Below the pieces are notes generated by a model. It was given only the letters and a program-made list of their open reading frames with translations. It made no database searches and was not told the DNA's origin. A stretch of 64,000 nucleotides of DNA. It comes from Brachypodium distachyon. Taxonomy: Eukaryota; Streptophyta; Magnoliopsida; Poales; Poaceae. Position numbers and translations under genes: made by a program. Positions 36,411 to 47,414 of the stretch are shown one piece after another; the first letter of the stretch is position 1; each line of letters starts with the position of its first letter. Where the stretch lies: assembly GCF_000005505.3 (NCBI RefSeq), contig NC_016131.3, positions 44,105,355 to 44,169,354 of the forward strand, written 5' to 3'.

Positions 36411-36646
36411 TCTGCGGGAATGAGAAGGGGCACGGGAGGGGTTAAGACTCGGGCTAACGGGTCGGGTACGGGTGCAGGCTGATGTGGCGTCCGACAGGTG
36501 GGCATTCAAGTGAAACCGCTTCCGAAGCCGGTTTCGGGCTAAGTGAGACAAATGGTCTCAAAAACTGTGGTTTTGCGGACGATTTTGCGTTAAGTGTGGG
36601 TCGATGACACAAGTGTCCTAAAAAGTGTGTTTTTGGAAATTTACTC
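36411..36646 (-). repeat. Right terminal inverted repeat of the MULE
   Basis: Inverse partner of 28419-28674. The outer end reads GAGTAAATTTCC on the minus strand. Confidence 0.88.
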
Positions 36647-36989
36647 AAAATTATCTGCAACCTGTTTGGATGGAGAATTTAACTTCGGTTACGAGCTTAC
36701 TCTGCCCAGCTGTTCGCACACAATCTAGGCGTGTCAGATCGATTAGCTACATGTATCGAGATACAACAGATGTGAAGGGCATGCACCTACCCCGTGGAAA
36801 AGGACTTGGCACCAGGTACTTTCAGATGTTACAGGGCCTAGCTAGCTCATGACTGTTCAGAGAAAGCGCCTTGACGTGGATTACCCAGATGAGGCAGAGC
36901 TAGCGAAATGTGGCCAGCAAGAAAATCTCCAGCTGGTAAGCTAAGTTGACAGAAGCGAGACCGATCATACCTTTAGGTGTGTATAAATA

Positions 36990-37290
36990 ATGAAGTGATA
37001 TCAGCCTTCTCTAAGCGATGCCACGTAGGATAAAATCTGACGTGAAAGAGAGAGAAATGAAAAAAAGGCACAAGCTTTCTTTTAATTAAGAGATGATCTC
37101 TTCACAAGAATGATAAGGCAAAGATAAGACAAATTTCACATTGTACTAGATTTTGCCTTTTCTTAGAATTTATTTAGTTAATTTTATTCATTTAAGAATT
37201 AATTTTAAGATATAACAATAAGAGATAACTCATTGTATAATATGTTTTGTTGTCTTTTCTAATTGACGTGTTACACTAAGATAAGTCAGT
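36990..37290. mobile_element. MITE, inverse copy of the 42106-42560 family
   Basis: GCGATGCCACGTAGGATAAAA, AAGAGATGATCTCTTCACAAG and AATAAGAGATAACTCATTGT match, in inverse orientation, words in the 42106-42560 element. Clear terminal repeats are not left, so the limits are approximate. Confidence 0.6.
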
Positions 37291-38615
37291 CTTGTCGACC
37301 ATTCCTTGTGTACTCGCGGGATTTCTTCTTATCCGGACGCCGGGCAGGAAAAGTAGAGAACAAGCTAGCTAGCTAAGCGGCAATGCAGTTGAGGTCTATC
37401 TCCAGTATCCGGTTGGTGGTCACGTACCTAACATGGAACGATTAGGTTTGTTTCTATGTTCGGTACAGGTATAGCTGTTAAGTACTTTTGTTTGTTGGGA
37501 CGTAGGGTAGCCTTTAGTATGCTCATTTGTCAAAGTGATAAATTTTGACACGCATACAAAGTAACCAACATAGCATGATCTTTTATTCTTGTGTAATCCA
37601 ATGGCTAATTTTGACTACTACAGTACTACGAATACGGTTATCCTAGACACTTAATCGCAAATGGTTTACTAAAACCATACACTATATGGTTAGCCCTCGC
37701 CGCAGACGTTTTTTTAACAAAGTATCACTGGCGGATTTTGGGACACCAAAGAAAATTTTCGTTAATAATCGTATGTGATAAAACAAGCCCAAATTTGCCC
37801 AAACCAGACATGAGAAACTAGAAACGATTTTCGAAAAATGCGATTCTGCAGATTCTGGGCTGAAAAGTCGGCCCAATTTGATTTGTGGCCGAACAAGGCA
37901 GCCCGTCAAATGGGCCACCAACGGCCTAGTAACAAGTCCTAGCGGCGGCCTAAACGAGCTCCTGGAGGCTCAGGGAGGCCATGCTCATTTCATCTTCCTT
38001 TTTCCCCTTTTTATGTCCGTTCTCTTATACTCACAAAAAAATGTACGTTCTCTTAAAAAAAATCACCTTTCGTTTACTTTATAGTTTTTCTTTTCCTTTT
38101 TCCATTTATCATTTTATATTGCAACAAAATGCATCAGCATCTTTTTTTATATGCATGAACACTCCTTTTGAGAACCCTGCACGTTTCAAGTTATGATAAC
38201 CTTTTTTGAAATGCATGAATTTTTTTTAATTTTTTTTCTAAATTTATGAAGATTTATTTAGAACTATAAACATAAATATTAACTTCTGGTATATGTACAA
38301 ATTTTCAAAAATATAAACATGTTTTAAGAAACATGAACATTTGATTGAAAATGCATCAATCTTAAAATTATTTACGACTAATGCACATAAGTTTTTTTTA
38401 ATCATCTTTATCAACAAGAATGTTCCCCTACAATATAATATATAATGTCCAAGTAAGCAAGTATCTAGAACTTTTCTTCTGGGCCCCCCAAATGTATAGA
38501 TATTAAGAAATGTTGGGAATAAATAGTTAGATTGTTGCATTTGCTAAGAGTAGAGTTCAGACGGTGGACTGTATTCTCGAAGTAATTCCGTCAACGAAGC
38601 GTAGAATAAATTGTA

Positions 38616-38721
38616 CTCCTTTCGTTTCATAATTCTTGTTTCGAATTTGACAAAAATGGATGTATCTATTCCTAGTCTACATACATGTAATATTTCGACA
38701 AGAATTATGAAACGGAGGGAG
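38616..38721. mobile_element. Stowaway-like MITE, 106 bp
   Basis: The ends CTCCTTTCGTTTCATAATT and AATTATGAAACGGAGGGAG are inverted copies, flanked by TA on both sides. The core is shared with 7467-7580. Confidence 0.88.
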
Positions 38722-40108
38722 TATTTTTATCTAATAAACTTCGCTTGCAAGTTTAGATACAGAGTGAACATGTGCATGACCTGTGTGAGTTATCGTTCTT
38801 ATCCTACTTATAGAATTTGGAGCAGTTATTCTCTTCTCGCCATTGATATAGACCATGAAAACCCATGAATTAGAGAAGGAAGCAATAACACTATGACACG
38901 GGATACTACTGTAGTATCTAGGACATGTGGCCGAAATAAGAAAGAAGTAGGTCGGAAACGGAGAGAAAAAGAACCTTCGACCATGAGCCAAAAACTCATC
39001 GCACATTATTCATACGAGCACATTCTCCATGTATCTTGTCATTTCTTTCTCTCCTGTGGTTTTTCCGGCAATGTGTGTGTGCCTATGATTGATAATCTCC
39101 GCTGCAAACGTATCTGTGCACCTCGATTCGAACGTACCATCCCGCTACCTTTGGTCCGTTAGCATATTGTAATGGCATGTTTCCTTGATTAATTAAGACG
39201 CGTGGCGTGTTTTCATACACAAATGCAGAGACGACGCAATATGGTCGTGATTCGAGCTCGACCACGTGGAGTGTGCATTTCTGTCTTTTTTTTTTCGAGG
39301 CGGAGCGTGGACTTTGGTGAGTGAACTGGACTAGCGACCTACCCGTATGATACGGTAGACGGGGTGGAGGGGTAGACCCGGTCCCATGGGTTAACGCTTC
39401 CCCCGGTCTTGGTGCGGTCTTGGCACGCTGCAGCGGCGGCAAATGGTATATAACCTATGTTTCACACGGAACGTACAGTCAAAAAAATAAATTGTTTCAC
39501 AAGGAACGGATCAATTGGTGGACCGGTGGATAAGATTGATCCGAGTTAACAAGCCGTCAGCGCTAATCTGGTAGCCGCACTTGCTATTTTCGTGCTTCAT
39601 GAACGACGTCGATCGAGACATTGGGTGCATCACTGGGTTCGTTACGAGCGGGCGACAGACATCTACGTCGTCGCTAGCTTTGTCTGATCTTCGTTCCAGG
39701 CTCTGCACCACCGGCCGTACGATATGGTACTCCAGGATCGATCTCTTCTGTCTCACGTATCTGTCGACCGATCTCTGGCCACAGGAATGCAACGCACGCC
39801 TCTCCAAAGTCCAACCCATGATGCATCGGCGTGTTGGCCGCCCTGCTCTCTCTAGAGTCTAGACAGTAGACACCTGGACGGACGGTCGCGGGCCGCGCCA
39901 GGAAATCCCTGAGCCCAAACCCAACAAATCTGACCGGCGACTCGCGTACGCCGACGCTCTCACCGCCCCCCACCAGACGCCACGACTAGACCCGTTCCGG
40001 GGCGCTACACTACCATTTGGTTCCCTCGTTTTTATACCTCCGCTCCCCGCGCTCCCACGAGCCCACGACGACCCTGTCGTCCAAACGCAAAACAAAAACG
40101 GCACGCCA

Positions 40109-41458
40109 ATGCCGACGACGAATACGAAGCCGAGCCGCCATGCGCTCGCGCTGCCGCTGCTTCTGCTCCTCCTAATCGTGGCCGGCGCGGCCGCGCAGCC
40201 GAACGACTGGCGGGACGACAGGAGCGACGACGACGACGACGGCAGGAGGCAGCCGCCGGGCCCGAGGGCGAGGCAGCCGCCGCCGCCGAGCTTCAGCACA
40301 CCCATGGTGGTGCTCCTGGTGGCGCTCATCGCCGTCTTCTTCTTCATCGGCTTCTTCTCCATCTACATCCGCCAGTGCGGCCGTGGGGGCGCCTCCTCCG
40401 GCCCCGCCATCCCTGCCGCCGCGCTCCTAGCGCTGTCACGGCAGGAGCAGCAGCAGCAGCAGCAGAATCAGCTGCAGCAGCGCAACGGGCTCGACCCCGC
40501 CCTTGTAGCCTCGTTCCCCACCATGACGTACGCCGAGGCCAGGGCGCTCCGTGTCCGGGACGACGGCAAGGGCAAGGACGACATGGCCGTGCTGGAGTGC
40601 GCCGTGTGCCTGAGCGAGTTCGACGACGACGAGGAGCTCCGGCTCCTCCCCAAGTGTAGCCACGCCTTCCACCCCGACTGCATCGGCGAGTGGCTCGCCG
40701 GCCACGTCACCTGCCCCGTCTGCCGCTGCAGCCTCAAACCCGAGGAGCACGAGGAAGTGGAGCCAGCAGCCGCGGCTGAGGCCAACGTGTCCTCGGAGCA
40801 GCAGCAGGATCAGGATCAGGTGGCCATCGACATGAACGGCCAGGAGGAAGAGAGGAGAAGGGAAGAGGAGGAGGAGGCGACGGAGCTGGACAGGATCGGG
40901 AGCCAGCGCCGCGCGATGCGGTCGCGGTCAGGGCGGTCGATCTCGCGCGCGCACTCCACGGGCCACTGTCACTCCCTCTCCCTCTCCGCGCGGCGGCCAC
41001 GCGAGCTCGACCTCGAGCGGTTCACGCTGCGGCTCCCGGAGCAGGTGCGCAGGGAGATGGAGGCGGAGAGCATGCGGCGTGCGGTGGCGCGGGACGCCCG
41101 GAGCGCGCGGATCGGGCGGTCGGACCGGTGGCAGCAGCAGCAGCAGTCGTTCATCGCCAGGACCTTCTCCTCCTCCAGGGTGCTGTTTTGGGGGGCGGCG
41201 GCGTCGAGGAGGGCTCCGCCGGACGCCGAAGCAGGAGCAGGAGGGGTGCTGCCGGCGGGCTCTACGACGACGATGACGCCTGCAGCGACGACTACGGGGC
41301 AGGGGAGAGCCGTTCGTGAGAAGACGGGCGATGGGTCCGTGGGTTCGGCTAAGATGGGGAGCGTGCGCTTCGACTGCCTCGGCGGAGGCGGCGCCGTCGC
41401 CGACGACGACAGCGAGAACGAGGCGGAGGAGGAGAAGGCGATCGTCCGGCGAGTCTGA
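40109..41458 (+). CDS. ATL-type RING-H2 E3 ubiquitin ligase, 449 aa
   Basis: An intronless frame. The N terminus is a signal-like hydrophobic stretch (ALALPLLLLLLIVAGAAAQ, residues 12-30), followed by an acidic and Pro-rich lumenal part and a transmembrane segment (about 65-87, VVLLVALIAVFFFIGFFSI). A Gln run at 112-119 precedes the GLD motif of the ATL family (GLDPALVASFP, 127-137). The RING-H2 finger has C164, C167, C183, H185, H188, C191, C202 and C205 with the expected spacing. The rest is a long low-complexity cytosolic tail rich in Glu, Arg and Ser containing LDLERFTLRLPEQVRR, a box shared with ATL6/ATL31-like proteins. It should be a membrane-anchored ligase that recruits an E2 enzyme; ATL6/31 relatives act in carbon/nitrogen balance and defence, but substrates here are unknown. 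Confidence 0.93.
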   Translation: MPTTNTKPSRHALALPLLLLLLIVAGAAAQPNDWRDDRSDDDDDGRRQPPGPRARQPPPPSFSTPMVVLLVALIAVFFFIGFFSIYIRQCGRGGASSGPAIPAAALLALSRQEQQQQQQNQLQQRNGLDPALVASFPTMTYAEARALRVRDDGKGKDDMAVLECAVCLSEFDDDEELRLLPKCSHAFHPDCIGEWLAGHVTCPVCRCSLKPEEHEEVEPAAAAEANVSSEQQQDQDQVAIDMNGQEEERRREEEEEATELDRIGSQRRAMRSRSGRSISRAHSTGHCHSLSLSARRPRELDLERFTLRLPEQVRREMEAESMRRAVARDARSARIGRSDRWQQQQQSFIARTFSSSRVLFWGAAASRRAPPDAEAGAGGVLPAGSTTTMTPAATTTGQGRAVREKTGDGSVGSAKMGSVRFDCLGGGGAVADDDSENEAEEEKAIVRRV

Positions 41459-42105
41459 GCTCAGGAGTCAGGACTAGGAATTACCGTTGGAATTATTCGC
41501 CGTCCACAGTCCAATTGCTCGGATGGGATGGTCGGCCGATCAAACGGGCAAGACGCAGCGGCGCCGGCGCGGCACGTGTGAGCGCGCGGATCGTAATCAG
41601 GAATTAATGCGTGAGGAGGATTGAAAATGAGACGCCGCGGACTCAACACGGCCTCCTGCCCATGTGACCTTTCTTGGAAGGAGCTCATGCGCGATTGCGC
41701 TTGCGCGTACGAAAAACGCGCCGCTAGAGAGAAAATAAGAAGATGGTGATTTCGCCTTGTTGAAAATGGCAGCCGACTTGTTCCTGTCCTTTTTCTTCTT
41801 CGTACATTTATTTTTTGGAGGGAGACGGGTAGCGTACAAATTGTGCAAGGTGCAGTATTTTCTTTACGGTTGAATAAAGGGAGCGGAATTGGTGTTAGTT
41901 TATACAGGAGCAGCTGACCAATGGAGCTGGAAAAAAAGATGTATTCGAACACGCTATTTTAATTACGGTTTTGCTAATCAGAAGTCATCTGATTTTGAGT
42001 TAGAGATAAGTCCGTTAGATGTTGAATTTGTAGATGAACTTGGAGTTTTGTCGATATGGCATGTGAGCGTGCTTGAAACGTATTTTTTAATGGAAAGACG
42101 GTAAG
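41459..42105. other. 3' flank of the RING-H2 gene
   Basis: No gene is seen. A copy of the dispersed word TTTGTAGATGAACTTGGAG lies near 42028-42046, followed by GTGAGCGTGCTTGAAACGTA; the same pair occurs near 52262-52310. Confidence 0.4.
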
Positions 42106-42560
42106 GGCATGTACAATGGTTTAACATTTCTTTAATGTGTACGTCGTTTAGAGAAGACAAGAAAATATATTATACAATAGGTCATCTCTTATTGTCTTAT
42201 CTTGCAATTAATGGTTAGATGAATAAAATTAAATAAATAAATGTTAAAAAAATGTGAAATCTACTACTCTCTCCGTCCAATAAAAGATGTCTTAAGTTTG
42301 TCAAAATTAGTATGTATCTAGACATGACTTAGTGTATAGATACATTCAAAATTAGTCAAAGTTGAGACATCCTTTGTTGGACGGAGGAAATACAATGAGA
42401 AATTTGCCTTTTTTTTTGCCTTACTCTTCTTGTGAAGAGATCATCTCTTAGCTAAGAGAAAGCTAATGTCTTTATGCATTCATCTCTCCTCCACATCAGC
42501 AATTATCCTATGTGGCATCGCTAAGAAAAGCAGACTGCTTATTTCTTAGTATTCTGATAC
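42106..42560. mobile_element. MITE of GGGCATGTACAATGG type, split by a Stowaway MITE
   Basis: The left end GGGCATGTACAATGG is typical of a widespread grass MITE group. Right-hand words (AAGAGATCATCTCTTAGCTA, CTATGTGGCATCGCTAAG) match the inverse copy at 36990-37290. A Stowaway element at 42267-42390 interrupts it. The right end is not clean. Confidence 0.65.
42267..42390. mobile_element. Stowaway-like MITE nested in another MITE
   Basis: The ends are CTCTCTCCGTCCAATAAAAG and its inverse CTTTGTTGGACGGAGGAAA, flanked by TA on both sides. It is a close relative of 45291-45414: both share AAGATGTCT.AAGTTTGTC and TATCTAGACATGAC.TAGTG. Confidence 0.85.
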
Positions 42561-44036
42561 CAAACGTGTAAGAATTTCAACATCCTATACAAAAGAGCCC
42601 CCATTTGCTTTTATTTGCAAACCCTTTTGTTTAATCGAAAATAAATAAATAAATAAATAAGTTCTTTCGATTAGATACTTTGTTTCTTTTTTAGTCAATT
42701 GTTATTTGTTTATGGATTTCCAATTATATCAACACCTTATTTAATTTACTCCTATTTATTATTCCGGGAATTTTTTATTTATCGGGACAGAGAATATCCC
42801 ACCCTGTAAGGGCTGAGATGAGTATGATTAATTTATATTATATGCTCGCCTTCTTCGTTCTCCTGGCGTTCTCATTGTACACACACTAAGGAAAACCTCC
42901 ACATCATAATTGTGAGCATCAGGTTAACTAACTACTAACTACTGTTGATGCAACTTGTTTTTTTTGTCGTTAATTAACTTGTTTCTACGTACTATCTTCA
43001 GTAATCCGCCCTTTGTGAGTTGAATGATCCATGCATGCTGCAAAACAGCAAAAGCACCCAACCGTGTGCGCCTCTGTACTTGTGCTGGATTTTGTCCCTG
43101 TGACGTGTCTAGGGAAAGTGCATGACCGTTTATATGTTTGTGTGAGAGAGAATGTGACTGAGTTGAAGACAACATTTGTAGCAAAGAAAGCTAGCTGGTA
43201 CAAATTACGGCATCTATTCTTTCGACCAGGATCGATCAATACCCAACACAACGACATAGGTTGGTTTTGAATTGTGCCCGAATGTGGATCCATGGTGTCC
43301 CCTAGCCACTGTTTTTCAGCAGCAACTGATCTTCTTCTTCGTCATGTTCTTCCTGCCTCCACCCCTTCCCCACTCCTCAACTCCACTTTCCCGCCTCAAC
43401 ACGTCCCGGTCTACACATCCCCTCCTCTTACTGCTCCAACAACTCACCGACATGACTCGCAGCTTCAAGTTGGTCCACCTACCGTGATTGGATGAGACGT
43501 TTCTCAAAGCCCGACGAGACGGTCATTAGCAGTCAGTTCTCATCGACCTTGTTGATATCATCGACATCTCGCACACTCCTCCTTTCCCCTCCTCCCCAAC
43601 CCTCATGCTAGTCTGCCGCTTCTTCGTCCCCATCCGGCATCACTCGATTAGTCGGGCAATCAACATCATTTACCTGTGGTGGTGATGGTGTCCTCATCTC
43701 CACATTTCAAAAATGGAAGTGCATGGAATCTAATATAATCCCCGATTCCAAATATTAGGACCCCCAAATATAATAAAATTAAGCACGATCCTTACGTATT
43801 TACGATATCAGCTTTTTCGAAAAAGGGCAAAGCAGACAAACAAATATATGTTCACAAAACGATTAAGCACTAGCTAGCTCCCCCATTTCACTAAGACAGA
43901 AAAAAAATGAAAAGAAACAACAAGGTTTGAAGAACCTTTATTTTGGCCTGTGAACAAAACCAACATATAGTAATATATCTGCATTGCAGAAAAGAAAAGA
44001 TCAAGACCAATATATATACTCCCGGGTTAATTACAA
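42561..44036. other. Intergenic; simple repeat, no gene recognised
   Basis: An (AAAT)n run lies at about 42637-42660. Open frames near 43030-43500 are short and without motif. A copy of the dispersed word GAGTTGAATGATCCATGCATG occurs near 43016-43036. Confidence 0.4.
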
Positions 44037-44460
44037 CTAGCGGGTCACCCCGCGCAGATTGCGCCGCTAGATTTGTATAATAAAGCGATTTTTTAATGTT
44101 CTTGCTTTTGTTTTCTAATAAATTCAATTTGTACCCAATTTAGATGTATTGTATTTAGAATTGTTAAATTATTTTTGGAAACATTTTATTCTTATTTTAT
44201 TAACATCATGTGAAATACAAAAGTCTAACCTTTGGTAGGTAACATATGTTTTTTGTTGCTTCTTTGTTTTAGATATTTGAAAAGTTTCATTTTAGACATC
44301 GATTATAGATGTTTAGATATTGTTATTTTATTAACATCGTGTGAAATACAAAAGTCTAACCTTTGGTAGGTAACATATGTTTTTTGTTGCTTCTTTGTTT
44401 TAGATATTTGTAAAGTTTCATTTTAGACATCGATTATAAATGTTTAGATTTTTTTAATCC
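44037..44460 (-). mobile_element. Helitron 3' end on the minus strand, with internal tandem duplication
   Basis: On the minus strand the end reads GCGCAATCTGCGC (a hairpin of stem GCGCA/TGCGC), then GGGGTGACCCG, then CTAG (44040-44037), then T. Hairpin, 11-base spacer and CTAG/T are exactly what plant Helitrons show. The sequence behind it matches 8661-9090 in inverse orientation. A 131-bp unit is duplicated in tandem here. The 5' end was not found, and no Rep/helicase gene is present. Confidence 0.78.
44192..44453. repeat. 131-bp tandem duplication inside the Helitron
   Basis: The unit starting TTATTTTATTAACATC occurs at 44192-44322 and again from 44323 with only a few differences. Confidence 0.88.
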
Positions 44461-45153
44461 ATAGTTAATTTGTGAGTGGATCGTGCAGTAAGCATTGATT
44501 TTTATACAGCCCAATTTGTACCTATTAGGCCCATTATCCATTAACATGTATGACTTTCTTAGAAAAACCTTCGACACGAAATCTCACTTATTTCGCCCCG
44601 TTATTTCTCGTGTTGCTGCTGCTTTTGGTTTCCGGTCGCGAGTCGATTTTAGGTGTCCGGTTTGCCATCGTGGTCATGTATTGGGGTGCGCCATTGGTAG
44701 ATTGGCTTCCGGCCGGCATTTTTGTTTGTAGGATGATGCTAACGGTCGACGGATGTTGACGCAAGCATGTATTCAGCGACTGTGCATCTACAGATGTATG
44801 AAAGCCGAATGCACTGGCTAGTCATGTTTTTTCATCCGATACAAATGGCATCTTCGCCACACTATTTCTTTTTCTATTTTTTTAGTCTATTCCCTTTCAG
44901 TATCAAGTCATTTACTGAACTGCCATGTGAGGTGTGGTTGTCGCTTGCCTTTTTTGCTCGAGTCTTAAGGTATCAAACATATGATCGATAAATTTGCATC
45001 ATTTATAATTCTCCTCTTTTTCGTCGTAGTTGATGCATGTCATTTCTTTAATTGGTTCATAGATTGTACTTGCTTTCATGGATACATCCCGAAGGCCGTG
45101 TATCGGCGTACGATGCCGTCGGTTCCAATATGGCGGTACACCTGGTTATGGTT

Positions 45154-45157
<4 letters not shown>
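44461..45157. other. Intergenic, no gene recognised
   Basis: Short frames without motifs. Nothing else is seen. Confidence 0.35.

Positions 45158-45202
<45 letters not shown>
45158..45202. repeat. (TA)n microsatellite
   Basis: About 20 uninterrupted TA units. Length is likely to vary between individuals. Confidence 0.95.
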
Positions 45203-45204
<2 letters not shown>

Positions 45205-45290
45205 CCGTATCCAACGAATTTCCTATTTTCAAAACAAAATTTATATACAAATTAGAGTTTTCTTTATAGATCCAACTATTAAATTTTCCA

Positions 45291-45414
45291 GTCCCTCCCT
45301 CCAACAAAAGATGTCTCAAGTTTGTCAAAATTTGTACGTATCTAGACATGACATAGTGTATAGATGCATTTAAATTTAGTTAAAATTGAGACATCTTTTA
45401 TTGGACGGAGGAAG
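45291..45414. mobile_element. Stowaway-like MITE, sister of 42267-42390
   Basis: The left part TCCCTCCCTCCAACAAAAGA and right part TCTTTTATTGGACGGAGGAAG are imperfect inverted copies. The right flank is TA; the left flank is no longer clear. The interior closely matches 42267-42390. Confidence 0.8.
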
Positions 45415-45960
45415 TATATAAAATCAAATGTAAAAAGGTTTGTACGAAGCAAATGTATCCTTCGGAGGATCTGGTTTAAGGTAGGGTTTTTTGTTTCCTA
45501 TTTGTTTTGTCGTTGAAATTGAGTAGGTATACATGACTTGCAGGTATATCAGTTTGATGCCTCCGATAGAACTACAATCGGAATTGTTGTACTCCTTGTA
45601 TACCTGTACCGGCTGTACGGCTGTACGTGTCTTTGAGTCCTTCCAGCAGACGTGATTTGCATGCCGAAAAAAAAAAGGGTCCTTGCAGCGTCCGTACGTA
45701 TATATGCTGGCTTCTCCTCCGGTGAGATCGATCATGTAATTGAATCGGACTCTCTCCCGCGGTCCCGCCGAGCCGTGGTGACGCAAGAATGTGCATATGC
45801 ACGCACGGAAGGAGGAATAGGTTAATCCCAGCCATCCGTTATATTTGGCATAATCTCCACCGTAGATCTTCTGTTCTATCAATGGATTTGATTTATTCTC
45901 AGCAGTACGATAACTTTGAAATAATCTACACCGTATAATTTCTGCTATTTTAATTAGATA

Positions 45961-46188
45961 TTAGATGCGCATCACAAGTTCAAAACCACAAAGTATAGCA
46001 GACTGATCAGGCGCTACGCACATGTATCCGGAGGCCTTCAGCACCTCTGACGGCGACTCCAGGGCCTCGGTCGCGGCTTTGACATGCATCAGGGCGGAGT
46101 GGCACCTGTGCAGCGCCATGAGCACCTCACCCTGGAACAGCGACCTCCATTGCTGACTCGGCTCTGGCTCTTGCTCTGGCTCAGCCAT
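45961..46188 (-). CDS. Hypothetical 75-aa protein
   Basis: The frame begins MAEPEQEPEPSQQWRSLF and continues as an amphipathic helix-like stretch (EVLMALHRCHSALMHVKAAT). No domain is recognised. It is divergent to the 192-aa gene at 46836 with about 650 bp between the starts. It may be real, a first exon only, or a truncated copy of a larger gene; the last part (SAILCGFELVMRI) could be intron read-through. Confidence 0.35.
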   Translation of the reverse strand: MAEPEQEPEPSQQWRSLFQGEVLMALHRCHSALMHVKAATEALESPSEVLKASGYMCVAPDQSAILCGFELVMRI

Positions 46189-46835
46189 CTCTCTCTATCT
46201 CTATATCTCGAACACACACGCAGGCTCTTCTCTGTTTCCCTTCGTCCCCCGGCCTCGGCCTTGTCCTCCCAGAAAGAAAGAAATAGCTAGCCTGGCCAGG
46301 AGAGATGACGAGCCTAGAACTCAGGCAGTTACCAATCCCGTGTCACTATCATCTTCACCGACAGGTGGGTCGCCCACACGTGGGACCAAAAGTTCAGAGA
46401 GACAAAGTGTATAACGGCGTGTGTGTCGTGTCCCGTGATGGATTGTGACGTGGAAGCTGAGGTCATTCTGCACGACGCCGCGTGGTTCACTGACATGTGG
46501 GTCCGACCTTGCGGCAGACCCCACTCCCGTAACAGAATGTTTACCTGTGCCCTACCGTCTCCAGCTGGAACTACCTCACCGGCCCGCAGTCCGTAACAGA
46601 ATGTTTTTTTTTAAACTAACCGTAACGGAATGTTTACCTCTGCCGGGCGCAGTAAAAATATGGACCTGCCGATCGAGGGTAAGAAATTAGCTTAAAAAAA
46701 AAAGATCGAGGGTAAGAAATTATCTACCGCTTCCATCGAGCGGGCCTACAAATAGCGCCTCATAGACACATCCGTCTCTGATTACTTACAACGCAGCACC
46801 GCCAGCCAGACACCCGCAAAGGCGCCGGCAAGGCA

Positions 46836-47414
46836 ATGGAGGAGTGGAGGTGGACGGCGAAGGCGGCGGCTGTTGACAGCCTCGACAGCGTCCGCATGGC
46901 GCACGCAGAAGTAGCCGGTCCCATGGACGGCGTCCGCGCGCTGTTCCGCTCGGCCAGCGATGCCGTCCCTGCCACCCGGACCGCCACGGCCGAAATCCGC
47001 GACCACGGGATGAAGCGCATCGTCGGCTTCCGCACGGCATCCGGCAACATCCTCTCCTTCTGCGCGCCGCACATCGGGCTCCAGCAGGGCGTCATGGCGC
47101 CGGGCTGGCACGCCTGGGGACAGCACCTTGTCGCCGCCGACGACCACGTGAACACGGCGCTTCAGAGGCTGCACTCCGCCTGGACAAGCGGACGCGCGGC
47201 CACGGGAGTCCTCTCCATGCTCAGGGACAGCCCGCCGCCGTCCCCGGTCTGGAACGATTGGGGGCCCGCGGCCCTGGATCTCCTGCGCCAAGCCACCGAC
47301 GAGCTGGAGATGGCGATGGACGCGGTGCGCCTGATGCAGCATGCCCTTCTCGTTAAGTTCGTCATCGCCCGGAGGCTCCTGCTCGTGATCAGCGTGCGGC
47401 ATCCCCAAGCATAG
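46836..47414 (+). CDS. Unrecognised 192-aa protein, helical
   Basis: An intronless frame starting MEEWRWTAKAAAVDS. It is Ala-rich and looks almost wholly alpha-helical with many HxxxA/LxxA heptad-like spacings. A middle part reads RIVGFRTASGNILSFCAPH and the C-terminal helix LVKFVIARRLLLVISV is hydrophobic enough to touch a membrane. I do not recognise a characterised family. High GC content, absence of stops over 579 bp, a TACAAATAG box about 85 bp upstream and a Lys/Arg-poor, codon-biased frame support a real gene. The opposite strand also has a long frame (46782-47531), but without a leader or any motif. Confidence 0.55.
   Translation: MEEWRWTAKAAAVDSLDSVRMAHAEVAGPMDGVRALFRSASDAVPATRTATAEIRDHGMKRIVGFRTASGNILSFCAPHIGLQQGVMAPGWHAWGQHLVAADDHVNTALQRLHSAWTSGRAATGVLSMLRDSPPPSPVWNDWGPAALDLLRQATDELEMAMDAVRLMQHALLVKFVIARRLLLVISVRHPQA

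Larger units (their letters stand above)
28419..36646 (-). mobile_element. Large Mutator-like element (MULE), about 8.2 kb
   Basis: Terminal inverted repeats of about 240-255 bp (left 28419-28674, right 36411-36646) share long matching blocks such as CACTTAGCCCGAAACCGGCT and CGAGTCTTAACCCCTCCCGT-like words. Inside are a decayed MuDR-type transposase gene on the minus strand, starting near the right repeat, and a small ORF on the plus strand starting near the left repeat. About 3 kb of the length is a CACTA insertion. I could not find a clean 9-bp target duplication, so the outermost few bases are uncertain. Confidence 0.85.
36647..40108. other. Intergenic region with MITEs, no gene recognised
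   Basis: Apart from the elements listed separately (about 36990-37290 and 38616-38721), the sequence is AT-rich to about 39100 and then mixed. Short open frames near 39083-39860 on both strands carry no known motif. The last 100 bp should hold the promoter of the RING-H2 gene; TTTTTATA near 40029 is a weak TATA candidate. Confidence 0.4.

Noticed and set aside
39083..39973. Frames of about 100 residues on both strands
   Set aside because: No known family and no start or splice context; may be decayed sequence.
43272..43495. Two overlapping plus-strand frames of about 72 residues
   Set aside because: Pro/Ser-rich low complexity without homology signs.
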